Assembly (NCBI GenBank): GCA_036971475.1 | Contig: JBAIZL010000005.1 | Span: 62,516,155 to 62,580,154, forward strand | Source: Prosapia bicincta | Lineage: Eukaryota; Arthropoda; Insecta; Hemiptera; Cercopidae | Reading direction: 5' to 3' | DNA: 64,000 bases | Part shown: positions 22,301 through 37,400 of the stretch, piece after piece | Layout: the number at the start of each line of letters is the position of its first letter | Numbering within the stretch: position 1 is the stretch's first letter | Translations under genes and position numbers: made by a program | The notes under the pieces: generated by a model | What the model saw: the letters and a program-made list of their open reading frames with translations, nothing else | Told to the model about the DNA's origin: nothing | Database searches by the model: none

Positions 22301-25300
22301 TTAGTGTATAGGTTTTTTATGTCGAATGAAGCAATGGTGGAGTTGTGTGGTATGTGAATGTCTTGAATTTTGTGTATGAGGTCTATGTTATTGTGTATGG
22401 ATGTGTGATTGTGAAAGTTTATGTTGTCTTTAATATTGTGATTTAATTTTAAATGATCACACATATTTTGAAGCCATCAGCCTTTTCCATTACATGCCAC
22501 ACAACCAAAATAACCAACCCCTTCCACAGTCATAAATCCATTCCTTTACAGCCTTTGTACCTAACACGATCTCGCCAGTAGAGTGTTAGGTTCGTAAAAG
22601 AAACGAATATTTTGAAACGCGCCAGCAAGTAAGCCATTATGTATTTACTTAGTTAAGTACTTTTTAATTATAGTTTTCCTTCTTGCTGATGGTATGAAAT
22701 AACTTTCAACATTTCTCAAGATTACAAGTATTTTATTTCAACTAATGAATACACAGTCCATTTGATCATTTAACCATTTGTGGAAAGTTTGTATGCTTCT
22801 TGAAGATAATGTAGTACTTTAATATACAAAAAACAATACAAAAAGTTCTTTCAATATCTCTTTGCCCTATAAATAGGAATTCTAAACATTTATAACTAAC
22901 ATCTAATTATAAAGAAGTAAAATTATTGTTTCTTAGTTTTTTTAAAATGTCTATAAATGGGTAAATATGATAGATAAATCATTATTGTATGGTATTTTGC
23001 TGTTATATTTAATAAGCAAATTAAAAAATAAAAAGCCTTGCTTATCTAGAAATATAATATGACCTCCCATTGTACCTTTTATCTGGAGAACTTTGCGCTA
23101 AACAATCATCATTACTAGCTTTCAATAGTTTTCAGGTTTGTCTTTCACAATGTATTCCGGTAAACTCTATATAAATTTTCTGTACAACAAAGGTTTCTAA
23201 TATTTATCTTGAGCTTGCTTGAAAAGAAATAAAACCAGAGAAACTCTTCCTGTACTACTGGGGATATAAAATGGTAACTTCTGTTGACTTGTAAATATGT
23301 TATGTGATCAAGCTCTAGATGCAGTTTGGCTGTGGAAGACTTGCTGGAACTACTTATTAGGCACATTTGTTACATTTTTTGTTGTGTGTACTCAACAGGC
23401 TCTTTTTTCCTGCACAATATGAAACCTGGCCTTTCTGTTGAAACCTTGCTTTTTTCATATTTTGCTCTACTTCTCTAGGCCCCAAGAGCCATGATGGTGC
23501 AATGAAAAAGCAATATTGCCTTTATTAATTATTCCACTAATTCAGAACTGGTGTAGTAAAAGCCAGTATAAACATGAAGGTTATATGCAGAGAATGTTTT
23601 TCTTTCTTGACAACAGATTCTATCAAAACCTTTACAATATCTGATTTGCATAACAGTGTGCAGTATACCATGGAATAATGGCAGTATGCTGCTACTGCCA
23701 TAATAGAAAGCCATAAATGTGACCATTATACAACAAATACTTACAACCCAGTAGTTATTGAATTTACTGGTTCAACTTGACAGCTAATTTCTATTGCAAA
23801 AATATTGTGCTTTCATCTCTTTTTACAGTTTATTTTAGGATTGTAAAAATGTTTGTACACTTCTTTCATATACTTGAGCATTGGTACGGTTAAGAAATCT
23901 CTCTGCAATGACTCTGTGTTTATAAGTGATTTAAATAATGGTTCCAGAATATATTCAGAATTCATCTTAAAAAATATATCATGGAGAAAAAGGAATTCTA
24001 CCTGCCCATGCAGTGGTAAAATAAGACTAATTATTTATTATAACTAATTATCTGTGTTTTGTTCCTATGTACATTTACTTTGGTAAGTTAGATTGTCCAA
24101 TAAATTTCTATTAATTTTCATGTTTAAAAAGAATAAATAACAATATACATTATTTACAATTCATCATTCCTTTAAAATAAAACAATGATGTCTTTAGAAG
24201 TTGAAAGTTAGAAGATAAGAAAAAACAATTTATCTCTAATATGTTGTAATTGTGTTTGAATCTGAGAATAACAAAAATTGATTACAGGTCTAAATTAGTC
24301 ACATTATGTATTTATAAAAACAATAATTTTCAGAATCAAGGTTTACCATATAAAATCAACTATTTTTGAGTTAAAATTGTTGAAAATGTTTTTTAATGCT
24401 TTAACTGGCATTTTGTTAATGTTTACTGAATGTGTGTTAAACAAATCAAGTGTACTCCAAATAGTTTTCAATTCTCATACATTAATGCGAGGCATGAATA
24501 TCCAAATGGGAATAACACAATCAGTTTTTACATCAGAGTAGAATAAAAATACTGACATGGTTTAAAATCAAATTGATACAAAGTTCAAAATTATTTATAA
24601 GTTCATGAGCTCAGCCTAGTCTTTTGAACTTCACATCTTAGTTTATAATGTTTTACGTGTACATGAAAAATATAAATTTTGATTCTCATAATTTTTATAT
24701 CAAATAATAGAAATTTCAGTTTTCATTCTACTTACCTAGGAGAAGGGTTTTGCCAATTCATCACAGATGGTGTTGTCACAGGAGATGTTACAGGAGATGG
24801 ATTTTCCTGCTGGAAAGTTGGCAATGGTGCAACAATATGGCCATCCAAAACATTCTCAACGGTTAGTTCAATCGAGCGTGTGATGTGCAAGTCTTCAATA
24901 ATCACCGACAAAGGCAAATGAGGAAATAACTGTTGTACCTGAGATAAACAACAATTATCTGTTTTCACTAAATACATCTGTTGATAATCTGGATATAAAT
25001 TATCGTTGATGATAATATTAATACTTTCACTAAAAATACTTTTAATGAACTGAAATTCAATATCTCACCTCATCTACTTCATTGTAGGAATATGAATGCA
25101 TATTAAGAAATGGAATTGTTGAACATCAAGAATTTTCAGGCAAAAGAAACAAAATCATGAGCACAGTACATAACCACAATTTCAAGAACATTTTTATCAT
25201 TCACTGCATGTAAAAAATTCAGATCTGTTTGTGCTATTTCCAGTCCATTGCTATATCAATAGCACAAACACAACCAGACAGAAGTCTGATTATTAATAGC

Positions 25301-28300
25301 GTTTAAATTGCAAATATTCTAGGCTCAGTTTTCAATAAAAGGGAAATTATTATTGATAATTTCTTGTTTTGTAGACTAAATCAAAAGCAAGACAAAATCA
25401 ATCCCAATAAACTATTATAGAATCTCACTATCAGATACTTTATGCAAACTGTTAGAGAAAACGATCAAATGTTCAGCAGGTTTACTTTGTTTTAACATCT
25501 TATGTCAGTGATGAGACACTAACATAACTTGCAGCCTAGTTAATACAATTTCCCAGTTTAATCAAGTCATTTTTGTCAGAATGGAAAACTGTTTTTTATG
25601 GTATTGCTGCCAATACTGTTGTAAAAATTACCAGTGCACATATCTTATTCAGTTTGATCTCAGAACTCACAAAAAGCAATTTTTTTTCTAAGAAATGTTG
25701 CTACAAGCGAACATACAGTGTATTAAACAACACATACACTTGCACTTGGTTGAAATGTTTTTCAAAGAATAATTACATCCTAAGGTTGAAATTATTACTA
25801 GTTAATTTTGCATTAAACATTAATAAAACTAGGTTTTGTAAGAACATGAATATTGTCCAATCTTTCCAGTTGGACTGGAATTGTTGAGTCATGTCCCAAA
25901 ACTGAAAAAAATATACTTTTGATTATAAATGCCATTAATCTTTATAGTATAAGAAATCCAGTGTTTGTATCTCCCTAAATTTCAACCAGTGTTTAATGTA
26001 TCTTAAAAAGGAATAGATTTTGACATTTTAAAATCTTTATAATAATTGGAATTAATTTTAATGAAAGTAATAATAATAAACACAATGATCCCTTGTTATT
26101 CACAAGTGTTACGTTCCTCGAACTTACCATGAATAGTGAAACCAAAATTAATAAAACCAACTGTATAAGAAAAGGAGAGAGTTACGTTCTACTTCAAAAA
26201 TGTTGACAAATAATTACAGCTATACTGTACACTTATAATACAGTGTGGTATATTTATGTAATAGATAATTACATTCATATTTGTATTGTTTATTTACGTT
26301 ATATTTTAATTCGAACTAAACACTTCCACAAGCAGACGTGATGTTTCAAAAAAACTAGCAGACACAGCAATCGAATGCAAGGCCTGTTTAATAACTGACA
26401 ATATATATGATTAATAACTTGGAAAAGAAATCCAAGTTAGTTACGACCGGCAGATACGATTATAGATGTTTGGATTTTGAAAATTATTAAATTAACAGTA
26501 AGTGAACAGAAATGATACTAAACTTGAGTATGGAGTTGGATGAGGGCGTCGAATTGACTCATCGTTGTTTATCAGTGATGATAGCATAAATAAGGAATAC
26601 CATCTTTTGAGTAGTAGGCCTAATAGTCTACAGTATAACGGACGTTTGGATGATAATCAGATTTCTTTATGATAAGTAATTACAGTACTGTACAAAATAA
26701 ATAAGACAAATACAAATTATCTAACAACCTGCACAGTAACTATACTGTTTTTCTTTAAAAATACAGTTCATATTAGCAGGATACCTGTAATTTTGCCAAC
26801 TGCGAATACCAAACCCGCAAATAGCGATGGGTTTACTTTATATAACCATAAATAAATCTGTTGGAACTTTCCTTCAAAAGGATTAAAAATAAAACAAAAA
26901 AGGTAAAACTAAATGGAAAAAAATGTTAAATAATCTCAAGGCTTAACTTGATGCAATGAAATCAACAATGAGGCTTAGTAATGAAATCAAGTCATCCACG
27001 ATTTCCTCACTTTAGGCTTAGTCGGTACTATTAAAAAAAAAATTATAGCCGGTCTGCTGTTGTCTCTCAGTTATTATGTTAAGAATCTGACATCAATTGT
27101 GTCATCAAAAATGACAGACAAAAGTAATATTCCAGGAAAAAAAATTATGGAATTATTAGAAAATGTCAGTATTTTTTAAAAATCTTTTTGTCTTGGTTAT
27201 CAATACTTATATTTCATAATCTGAACAGTTTAATTCCATTTATTTTTATTTGAAAACCATGTGAAATTTTACTCATTATTTATACAGTGTTAGTTTCTAT
27301 GTTATAGACACTGAAAGGATATTGTGTAGGGAAATAAATTTGAATTACATCACCCCAAAAAATTACAAAGTACATTAATATTATAAATAATATTTGAGCT
27401 GGCTTATGATTTGAGGTTATAAATACAAGATAAACAACTACAATTATAAAAACTTTTATCTCAAATGCATTTCAATGACAACTTTTTTTTAACTACAGTT
27501 TTGTTTGTGTTAACATCACTGAAGATGATGATATACAGTACAGTCTCGCTAATCCAGTCTCCGATGATCTGGACGTCCGGCTAATCCGGACGGGCCAAAA
27601 TTTTTGTTTAGTTATAGTATTTTACAGTGCACAATCAGTCTGCCATCCACAAAAATATTTATTTTTATAGGTCTATATTTGTTATTTTTCAACGGGGTTT
27701 TCCTACTCTAATAGACAAATAATATAATTTATTCATTAAAATACGAATTTACCATATTATTTGTTTCTTTTGCCTATTAAAGTAGGAAAAACTTCTTTGA
27801 AAAAATATATATTCACATTAGATCTCCCAACACTACAATGCACATAACATCAGAGACATGTTGCGATAAATGAAAGATAAAGGACCGCTGACTAAACGGA
27901 TAGACAGTCTATCCGTCTGGCATCAGGTCAGTTGTGTTGTCGGACGGATGCCACCTTTACTGCTTCTCGCAAGATATCTGCTCAGTTGTCATTTAATTCT
28001 AGTGCGATATTGATCTGTTTTTTATTTACGTCTCGTTCAGTGAAAATGGCGACTAAACATAAGTCAGTGACAGTGACAATGGAATAAAAACTCCAAGCAT
28101 TGTTTCGTATTGATGGAGGTGAATCGCTTACTAAAATTGCAAAAAAGAGTTAGGTGTAGGAAAACAAACTGTTTCCGATTGGAAAAAAGCGACAGGAAAT
28201 TGAAGATTTTTGTGCAAAAATTGTTAGTAAAGACAGTTTAGGCGGCAGAAGCACTTTAAAAAAACCAAGAAATGAAACCCTAGATGATGCTTTGTATGTT

Positions 28301-31300
28301 TGCTTTTGCCAACAACGGGAACAGGGTGTTCTATTATCGGGTGTAAATTTGCAAACGATCGAGCTGAAACTGAATGAAAAGTTAAAAGGAGACCCTAATA
28401 TTACTGCCAGTGTGGGTTGGCTGTTACGGTGGTAGGAACGACACGGCATCCATCAACTCGGAATAAGTGGTAAAATTTTGTCAGGTGACAGTGATGCCAG
28501 TGAAAAATTCAAAGGCAAATTTGGAAAATTTCACAGGGATGAAAACTTACAACCTTGTCAGGTGTTCAACGCTGACGAAACCGGATTAAATTATAAAATG
28601 TTCCCAAAATAAACTTTAGCTTCCAAATAAAATTCAGTAGCAAAAGGCCATAAAGTTAAGAAAGAACGTATGACTTTGCTGCCCGGCATTAATGCTTCTG
28701 GCGATCTAAAATTTCCACTTTTGGTGATAGGGAAATCCGCAAAGCCTAGGGTTTTATACCAGCCCAATACAAGTTCCAAAAATCAGCATGGATGAACAGT
28801 CAAATTTTTAAGGACTGGTTTTTTTGAAAACTTTGTTCCAACAACAAAAAAGTTTTTAAAAGATAAAAAACTCCCTCGAAAATCGGTTATACTAATTGAT
28901 AATGCCCCATGACACCCAAATGAAGAATAATTGTGTCATGGTGACATTTTTGTTGAATTTTTTCCTCCTAAAGCTGATGGACCAGAGCATGATAGAGGAG
29001 ATAAAACGGCGATATAGGAAAAAGTAAATTTTATCGCTTTTGGAACAACAAGAAGCAGATCCAGCTACACAATTTATTGAAATTCTTAAAAAAGTGACTA
29101 TAAAGGATGTCATTTATATGGCTGCAGAATCGTAAGAGGAAATTCAACCATCTACACTCCAAAAGAGCTGGAAAAAATTGTGGCCTGAAATGCCACAGGA
29201 AAGTGAAAAAACCGACAGTCAACCTACTAATGACGACGCTGAATTTGTTCAGATTTTCAACAATTGGAGGCTTGTGCTGAGTTGGAAGCCTTCCGAGTGG
29301 ATTATCAGTGATAATGACATTGGTTATCAAGTGCTAAACGGGGACAAAATCGTCGAGGTGTGCACTGCAAACGCAGAAAATGACAGCTAGGAAGAGGAAG
29401 ACTACACAGAAGAAACCAGTGAGCCCAACTCATGATGGGGCGGCTGCAATGCTGGAGGGGTTGATGACCTACTTTGAGAAACAAAGTGATACGTCAACTG
29501 CGGAGCTACTGGCCTTGAAACGCCTATGAGATCTTACTGTGAAACGATGTCATTCATCGTTAAAACAAAAGAACATTACGGACTTTTTTCACTAAGTTTT
29601 TTAAAGTTTATTTTTATTTCAGTTTCATTTTTGTTTGAGTTTTTGTCATACCTTTTCTGTTACAATTACAGGATTTTTTGCTAAATATGCTATGAAATAT
29701 TGTACTGTAAGCTATATTTAGGCCTCAATTTCACTAAAACTACAATTTCAATATCCCCGTCTAAAACACATATTGTATGCATTTGTTTGACTTTTTCCGT
29801 CTAATCCGGACTTTCGTTGCTCCGGACAGGGTCCGGTCCCATCAAGTCCGGATTAGTGAGACTGTACTGTAATGTCATTGAAATAATGCGTTAAAGATTA
29901 AAGTGTTTATAATATTGAGTTGTATTTATTTGGCGTGTTTATAAAGGGTCTGGCAATAAAACCTTCACAATTTTGAAAAATAGTTACAATAAAAAATAAG
30001 ACAGATATAGAAGACATACTTTTATTGGTGAACAATGAATACTATGCCATTTTACATTAAATTGTTTTAAAAATTATATCCACTAAATGATGTCCACCAT
30101 TGAGGATACATTATAGTAGTCTTTCTCTGAAGTTCATTTTTTTAATCATTTTTTTGGAATGGCTGCCACTCTTTGGGTGATTGCCTCTTTAACTGCTTGC
30201 AGATTTGTGGGACGATGTTTGTATACTTTAACCTTTAAGTGTCTCCAAAAAAAAAAAAATCTCAAGGGGATAAATCAGGCAAGGGAACAGACAGCCACCT
30301 CGCAAAGAGACGAGATGTCCAACAACCAACTCCCTCAACATTTCCATAGAATGTCGAGAAGTGTGAGATGTGGCTTCATCTTGCTGGAACCAAACCTCAT
30401 GGTCTACAATGAACTGGTTTAGATGAGGTCGAAAGAAGGTTTCTACCATGTGACAGCAACAATTCGAATTAACTGTTACCATTTGGCCACCTTCTTCGAA
30501 AAAATAAAACACTCAGCAATGGCACACACAAAACATTCAGCAATAGCACACCAAACTGTCACATGTGGGCTGTGTTGTGGTCGCTGATGAAGTTCTCGAG
30601 GGTTCTCTGTAGCCCCATAGCAAAAATTTTGTTAAATCTGATAAGTGGTTTGTGGAATCTGATTTATTTCTCATCCTAAGAAATAAACAAAGCACCAGGG
30701 GGAATATTCTGAAGAATTTCCTCACACAGCTCTGCGAGTTTCAAAATCGTTCTTACTTAATTGCTGAGTAACCATATCTCTATGGTGGCTCTCTCTAATG
30801 GGTGCATATTGAGCTCTCTATGGAGAATTCTTCTTACACTCCTATCGGATAATCCCAGAGCAGCTGAACGTTAAAGGGCTGAACACCTTAGGGATTGTTG
30901 AACGGACGCTCACTTGCACCACATTTTCCTGCGCTGTTGCAGTCCGAGGTCGGCCAGTAAGCATTCATTATAGTGCGGAGTCTGTTTGTCTAAAGTTTGA
31001 CACAAACAGTTGAATAGTTTTCCTATCAGGAACGCGATCATGTTGGCCAAGTTCGAATTTAATACGAAACGCTCGCTGAGTAGCAATCACAGAACCACCG
31101 TTACTAATAAACTATTCCACAACAAATGAACGATGCTCACCAAGCCAAGCCATGATGCACACTAAAAATGGCACGTACACTGCTTTAAACAATACCCCTA
31201 CCATATCAGTGCTTCCACTACGACTCACACAACGGCTTCTTTAAATATGGGAGGTTTTATTGCAGGACTCTGTACATTAGTATTGTTTGTTAAAAAGTGT

Positions 31301-34300
31301 TATGGTTTCACTAGTGCAAATGTCTTAAATAGCTGTAAATATGTTTAGACTACATTTGTTGTAATAAAATCTGGCTCAAACCTTTTCTAAAAGTTCCAAA
31401 ACACATTTTTCAACTCAACATTAATTTTCAAATTTTGTATCAGTAAAAGCTCTGCAAAAGGGATTCCAGTATTGTATTTATTATTATTTTTTAAATGAAA
31501 TACTGTTTCAAAGTAATGACTTTTTGGAAAAGTTATTTATTTTAATGGTCATCATTCTATATAGAGCCTAATGTCTTATAACCAGAACTTGAACTCTTGA
31601 AAAAAAAAAAATAGAAACTCTGGCAAACTGTCCCTTAACAGATGTGCTTTTTGGAAGAAAATAACTTACAAGCTATTAGAACTCACCTGTCTGGCCATAG
31701 CGTCAAGTTGAGAAGTATGGGTTGGCTGATTAGAATCTGAACGCAATAACTGTGCATGTGTCACTTCCACAGAGAAACTAGGCAACCATGAAACATATCT
31801 TGAACCTTGAAACACATTTCAAATCTATACACTATAATGTCATTAGCTACAACATCGATATTCCACATGTGATAGGGAAGCACCATTATGAGAATAAAAA
31901 ATGAATGTTTTAAAATTAACAATCTGATGATTTTGTTAAAGCGTCAATGATTTAAAAACTACTGTTTTCCACAATTAATAACTTAATTCACTTTTTTAGG
32001 AATTAAAAAAAGTTCTCTAACAAACTTTCGTAAAGAAACAATCAACTAATTATGATTTTTCATTAGAACTTAAGAGCATTTGCAGTGCTTATATAGAAAT
32101 TGCTGATGTAAATAGTAACTACCAAGATGCAATTTACAACATAGCACAATGTACAACTGTAGTAACTAAAAAGTGCAATATGTACACACATGACTGAAAG
32201 ACACTTTTTTTATGTATCACTTTTTAGGTTTTTATTCTTTACTATTTATTATTGTAAAAACAATAGATACATTTTTATGTTATGTTAAACACCTCATATT
32301 TTCCTAAAATGTTTTGTAATCAAGTTTAGTTTAAATGTCAAATAAATTTGCCCTTAAAGATTATTTTATTTACTGTTAAAGGACTCCCAGAAAGTAACTT
32401 ACATTTAAAAAACCAATGAATAGAAAAAAAAATTATTACTTATGTATTAAAAACGAGATATTCATACAGTTTTTATTTATTGAATTTTGTAGTCCATTAC
32501 GTTCGGTGAATCTTAATAATCACTTAAACAATAGTTTATGACTATCCGAACTTTAAATTTATGAAATTTGTTAAAACTTACCGAGACAGAACGATTTCGA
32601 TCGCTATGTGCCGATCTTCATCAGTGTCTTCTGCTTTAAAGGTTTTAAAGGTAGGTTTTCGATAGTATCAAATAGTATGTGTGATTTGTATTGTGTTTGT
32701 TCATTTAATATGTTTATACTTTGAGTTTTTGTGTGTCAGTAAATTTCATATTGTTCTAGTGTGTTGATATGTGGTCCTTTTTTGTTGATATGTAGGATTT
32801 CTAGGTTATGGTAAATGTCTGTGTATTTGTGTCCTGTTTCTTTTATGTGATTGTAAAATGTTGAGTTGGTGTTCTGTTTGTGTTCCTAGAGTCTTTGTTT
32901 AAAGCTGCAACCTGTTTATCCAATGTAGAATTTGTTACATTCGACGCAGTTCAGTTTGTATATGCCTGGTGCTTGTAGTTTGTGTGGCAGGTTTAAACAA
33001 TGAGTCGAGGAACACAAACAGAACACCAACTCAACATTTTACAATCACATAAAAGAAACAGGACACAAATACACAGACATTTACCATAACCTAGAAATCC
33101 TACACATCAACAAAAAAGGACCACATCTCAACACACTAGAACAATATGAAATTTTGCTTTTTTTCAGCAAAATGAGTTCCATGAGTCACACATAGTCCTC
33201 ATCGTGTATACTGATGTAGACAGAAAAATGCATTATTGATATAATCCAGACCTAAACTCATTAATCTATTCCTATAAGCCTCACAATGTTGACAGAGTCT
33301 TTCAACTGATTTATTTTTTACACCAATGAAACTTATTCACTAAACATATCTCACAATTTACGAGGTTTACTAAGGCAACACAGATTTCCACATATGTGGG
33401 GTACTTGAAAATAAAATGATACACAACATTATTAGAAAAAAAAACTTTTATAACAGAATGAGGTAATAAACACTTGCTTGTAAAATAATGTTATACTTTA
33501 ATAGGCATTTGTTTAGATAGATGCAAAACTTACCATCAAAGTGAAAGAAGTGATTAGGCCTAGGTCTGTTTGGTTGGAGTGGCACAGATTCATTGTGTTG
33601 GTTATTAGGAGAATTGAGGCTATGAATACTGAGTGCCAATCTACATGTTGGGCAAGAAGTATCCTGCTCTAACCAGGACTGCAAGCACGAGCTGCAAACA
33701 CATTCAACTTCACAAAACTAACTACATTTTTGAAGAATGCATTGCAAATACATTTTAAAAGTTTTTAACAAATATGGAAAATAATGTTTATAATATATCT
33801 TTGTATATTGTAAACATTATTCTCCATATTTGTTAACATAAATATTATTCATATAAAATAATATGGATTATAATATAATTATTAATTAAAAATGTATTCT
33901 TATTACACTTTTGCTATTACTTGCAACCAGACTTTTTGTTAACTAAAAGATGCTGAGTTGTTAATTGAAAATAACATGAACATCCTCCACACATGCAACC
34001 AAGGCCATAAATTAAACACACTAGAACAGTATGAAATATATAGACATAGCAACACACATGAAAATGACATCTTAAATGAACAAACGCGGCACAGATCACA
34101 CATACTCTACGGTCACATCACTTCTTACTTTCAAGATAATGGTACCGAGGAAGCACAACAGCAGCATTCATAGTGGCAAAATTACGAGGATGAAGAAGTC
34201 ATAAGACAAAAACGTTTCCTCTAAGTGTAAGTTAACAATTTAGCATCTTTTAGTTAACAAAAAGTCTGGTCGTAAGTAATAGTAATAAAAATTAACAACC

Positions 34301-34405
34301 AGCTCGCCATGAACAGCAACAAGATTTCGATATTTTAAAATATATATTATTAAAATAATATAATAAATATATATTATATATATAAAATTATATAATATAA
34401 TATAT

Positions 34406-34447
<42 letters not shown>

Positions 34448-37400
34448 ATGTTTTTTGTCTTTTAACTTATTTGTAATGCACTGTTTACATAATTTTTGTT
34501 TGTGAGATTTGTTAGTTTTATTTTACATCATTATTTAATAACTAACCGTAAAGTAATACAGTTTATATACTTACTACCATAATATAAAATTTTTTATCCC
34601 AATTTTAACAATGTAAATAGTGCAGCAATAAAAAGAAACATCTATAACTGATCCAGAAAATTAATGGTTGGATAAACCTACACTACAAGGGCTAGTAATT
34701 ACATTGCAAAATGTGTGCAGTAATTCCACCAAATGCGAAGTGTGTTGTATTTAGGTTATTTACAGCAAAATAATATTCAGTGGCATGTATTGGTATTAAC
34801 AGAGAACTTTATGCCATTTTTTTGCACAACAATACTCGTCCTCACTCTTTCAAGCAAACCACAGACCTTCTGCAAGAATTTCAATTCGATTTTTTCAACC
34901 ATCCATTCTATAGCTTCGAGTTATCTCTGTGTGATTATCATTTCTTTATGCACATGAAAAAGTAGTTTGGATCTTATCATATTGATGATAACAATGAACT
35001 CAAAGACGCTGTCATTGGCTGGCTAAGAAGCAGGCAGCAGAATGTTTTGAAGAAGGCACCTAGTTTATTTGGAAGATAAAGTATTTAGATCTTAATGGCA
35101 ATTATATAGAATAACGAAGGAAATATGTACTTTTTAAATCTATATAATAAAATGTTAATTTAATTTTTTTTTTTTTTTTAAATCAAACAGCAGTTACTTT
35201 TGGAATAGCCCTTATATTTAGATTCAGATATCTTTTTCTAAAATACATATGCAGTGAACTCCTGATAATTTGTGTGGGTAATTTGCGTTTTGCCAAATTC
35301 TAGTATAAGATAGTATATCATTAAAATAATCACATTATCCAACAGCAAAACCCAATAACTGGAATTTTTTCGTTTGCAAAACAAATAGCTGATCTTTTAC
35401 ATACTGAAGTTTTTTGGAGACTATAATTCATTTAAATGATGAATTATATTTCATGCTGAATCTCTAATGTTTTAGGTGGGTATTTTTAGAAAGTAGGAAA
35501 AATAAGTGAACATTTATGATTTGATATAGCAGTTTTTGAAACACTTGATTACTCATAAATCTGGGAGTGAAGAGGACCTTCATCAAATGTTTATCAGCAG
35601 CCAGGCCTACATTTAAAAAGAATTCACCACCCCTTGGACCAGAATTTCTGAATCCTTATTAAAAAAAACTCAAGAGTTTATAAAATTAGCTTATTTTAAC
35701 GAGTAAAGTAATGAGTTTACTCATATAACTGGATCATAAAGATTGAAACCCTAAAGTCAATTTATTGAGCTCATCTCTTTCATTTTTTCGAGTGAATATG
35801 TAATGTCTTGAGTTAGCCTTCTTTCCTTATTACCAGAGCTAATGATGTCAACCTGTCATGGCTGATTGTCAATCTTAAAAAGTAGAGGGTTAGCTTCGTA
35901 AAAGGAATGAGCGTTTTGAAACGCGTCAGAAAGTAAGCAATTACATATCCATTTAGTTAAGTAGCTTAAAATTAGTTTAAATCTTAGAATGTTCTTTACA
36001 AATTGAAGGAGTGAAAGGAATTTCCACCCTTTTCTCCTGTAGAGTTTGTGGCAAGAACACTAAGAACCACTCTTAACCAATATCAACGTTTGGATGGACC
36101 CCAACTCCAAAATGATCCAAAACCTTCCTAAGGTTCGTTATGGTCATGTTAGTTTTTTTCCCAGTATTTTACATTAAAAAGGGTTTTTAAATTATAAACA
36201 CTTATCTACAACAAGATGTAGATACCTTGGGGATATTATGCTTACACTGTTTTAAAAAAATAAGTATAATTTTATTTGTATACTTAAAAAATTTATATTA
36301 TCAGCTGTAAAAATTTAAATGTACATTAATTACATTCTACAATTATAAAGAATACTATTTTGAGTATCATCATTATCTGCCATGTGACAATGCTAGGAAT
36401 TGCAAGTAAGTAAGATACTCAAAATAATAATATAAATCCTAGCGGAAAAGTAGTAGTTTACAAAAGCATTAAGAATGTGACTGCAATATAGATCCAAGTA
36501 TAAAGAGGATTGTGGTTTACATAAACCTATGATGTAATTGAAACAACAGAACAAAATATTACAGAATAGCACAATTTGCAAATAAAAACATAATTATACA
36601 GGAACATAATATTCTTTATTAGATAGTTAACTTGGTATTGTTAACGTCATTTGCACTTATTGATTGTGAAAGACTTGTTCAATGTAAAATCAATTACGTA
36701 ACTGAAACTAGTTTCACAAGATGATTTGAAAAGTAAAATAGCATTATATATGCTAATTTATTTAACAAGCATAATTAAACAGATCTGATCAATACTGAGG
36801 CTTGTCCAATTTGTCTTAATATATTCAGTTTGATTGTTATACTTGTAAAATAAACCCTACTTGAGTATTGCTAAAACACATTTATTATTACAAACAAGCT
36901 AGTTATAACAGACTCACATTCACAAGTTTTCCTTGGGTGATACTCTGTATACAATGGGAAGTTACAAGTCTGCTGTTTTGATTTAAATTTTAAAGAGGAA
37001 AATATCGAAATATACAAAAAGTACTAGCAATGTTTAGTACAGTTATAGAGTGAGGTAACTGTCTGTTGATGTGTGAGCTCATGTGGGTAGTCTCATGAGA
37101 GATGTCTCAGTTTTGTTTCTTAACTCCAGTCAGTAATTCTATACAACTAACACCACATTCAATTTTATTTATGACATAAGCCTAATCTTTGAATTATTGT
37201 GGACATTCGTCCAACAATAAATTACAGTCCTTAATAAAAATGCAGCCCCCTAAGTAACAATTCTGCAAGAAAATAGATACTAAACCTATGTATATGCAAT
37301 GTTAATGTTTAATGTTCCTATATATTTAAAGTAATGTTAGTTTTTTAAAGGGTTTTTTGTCTCTGATCAAGATAGTTTCAGTATTTGACGGCACAGTTAT

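Noticed and set aside
23145..23726. Possible piggyBac remnant on the minus strand
   Set aside because: Only scattered resemblance (AYNLHVYTG and a Cys-containing tail) across several frames; too weak to call.
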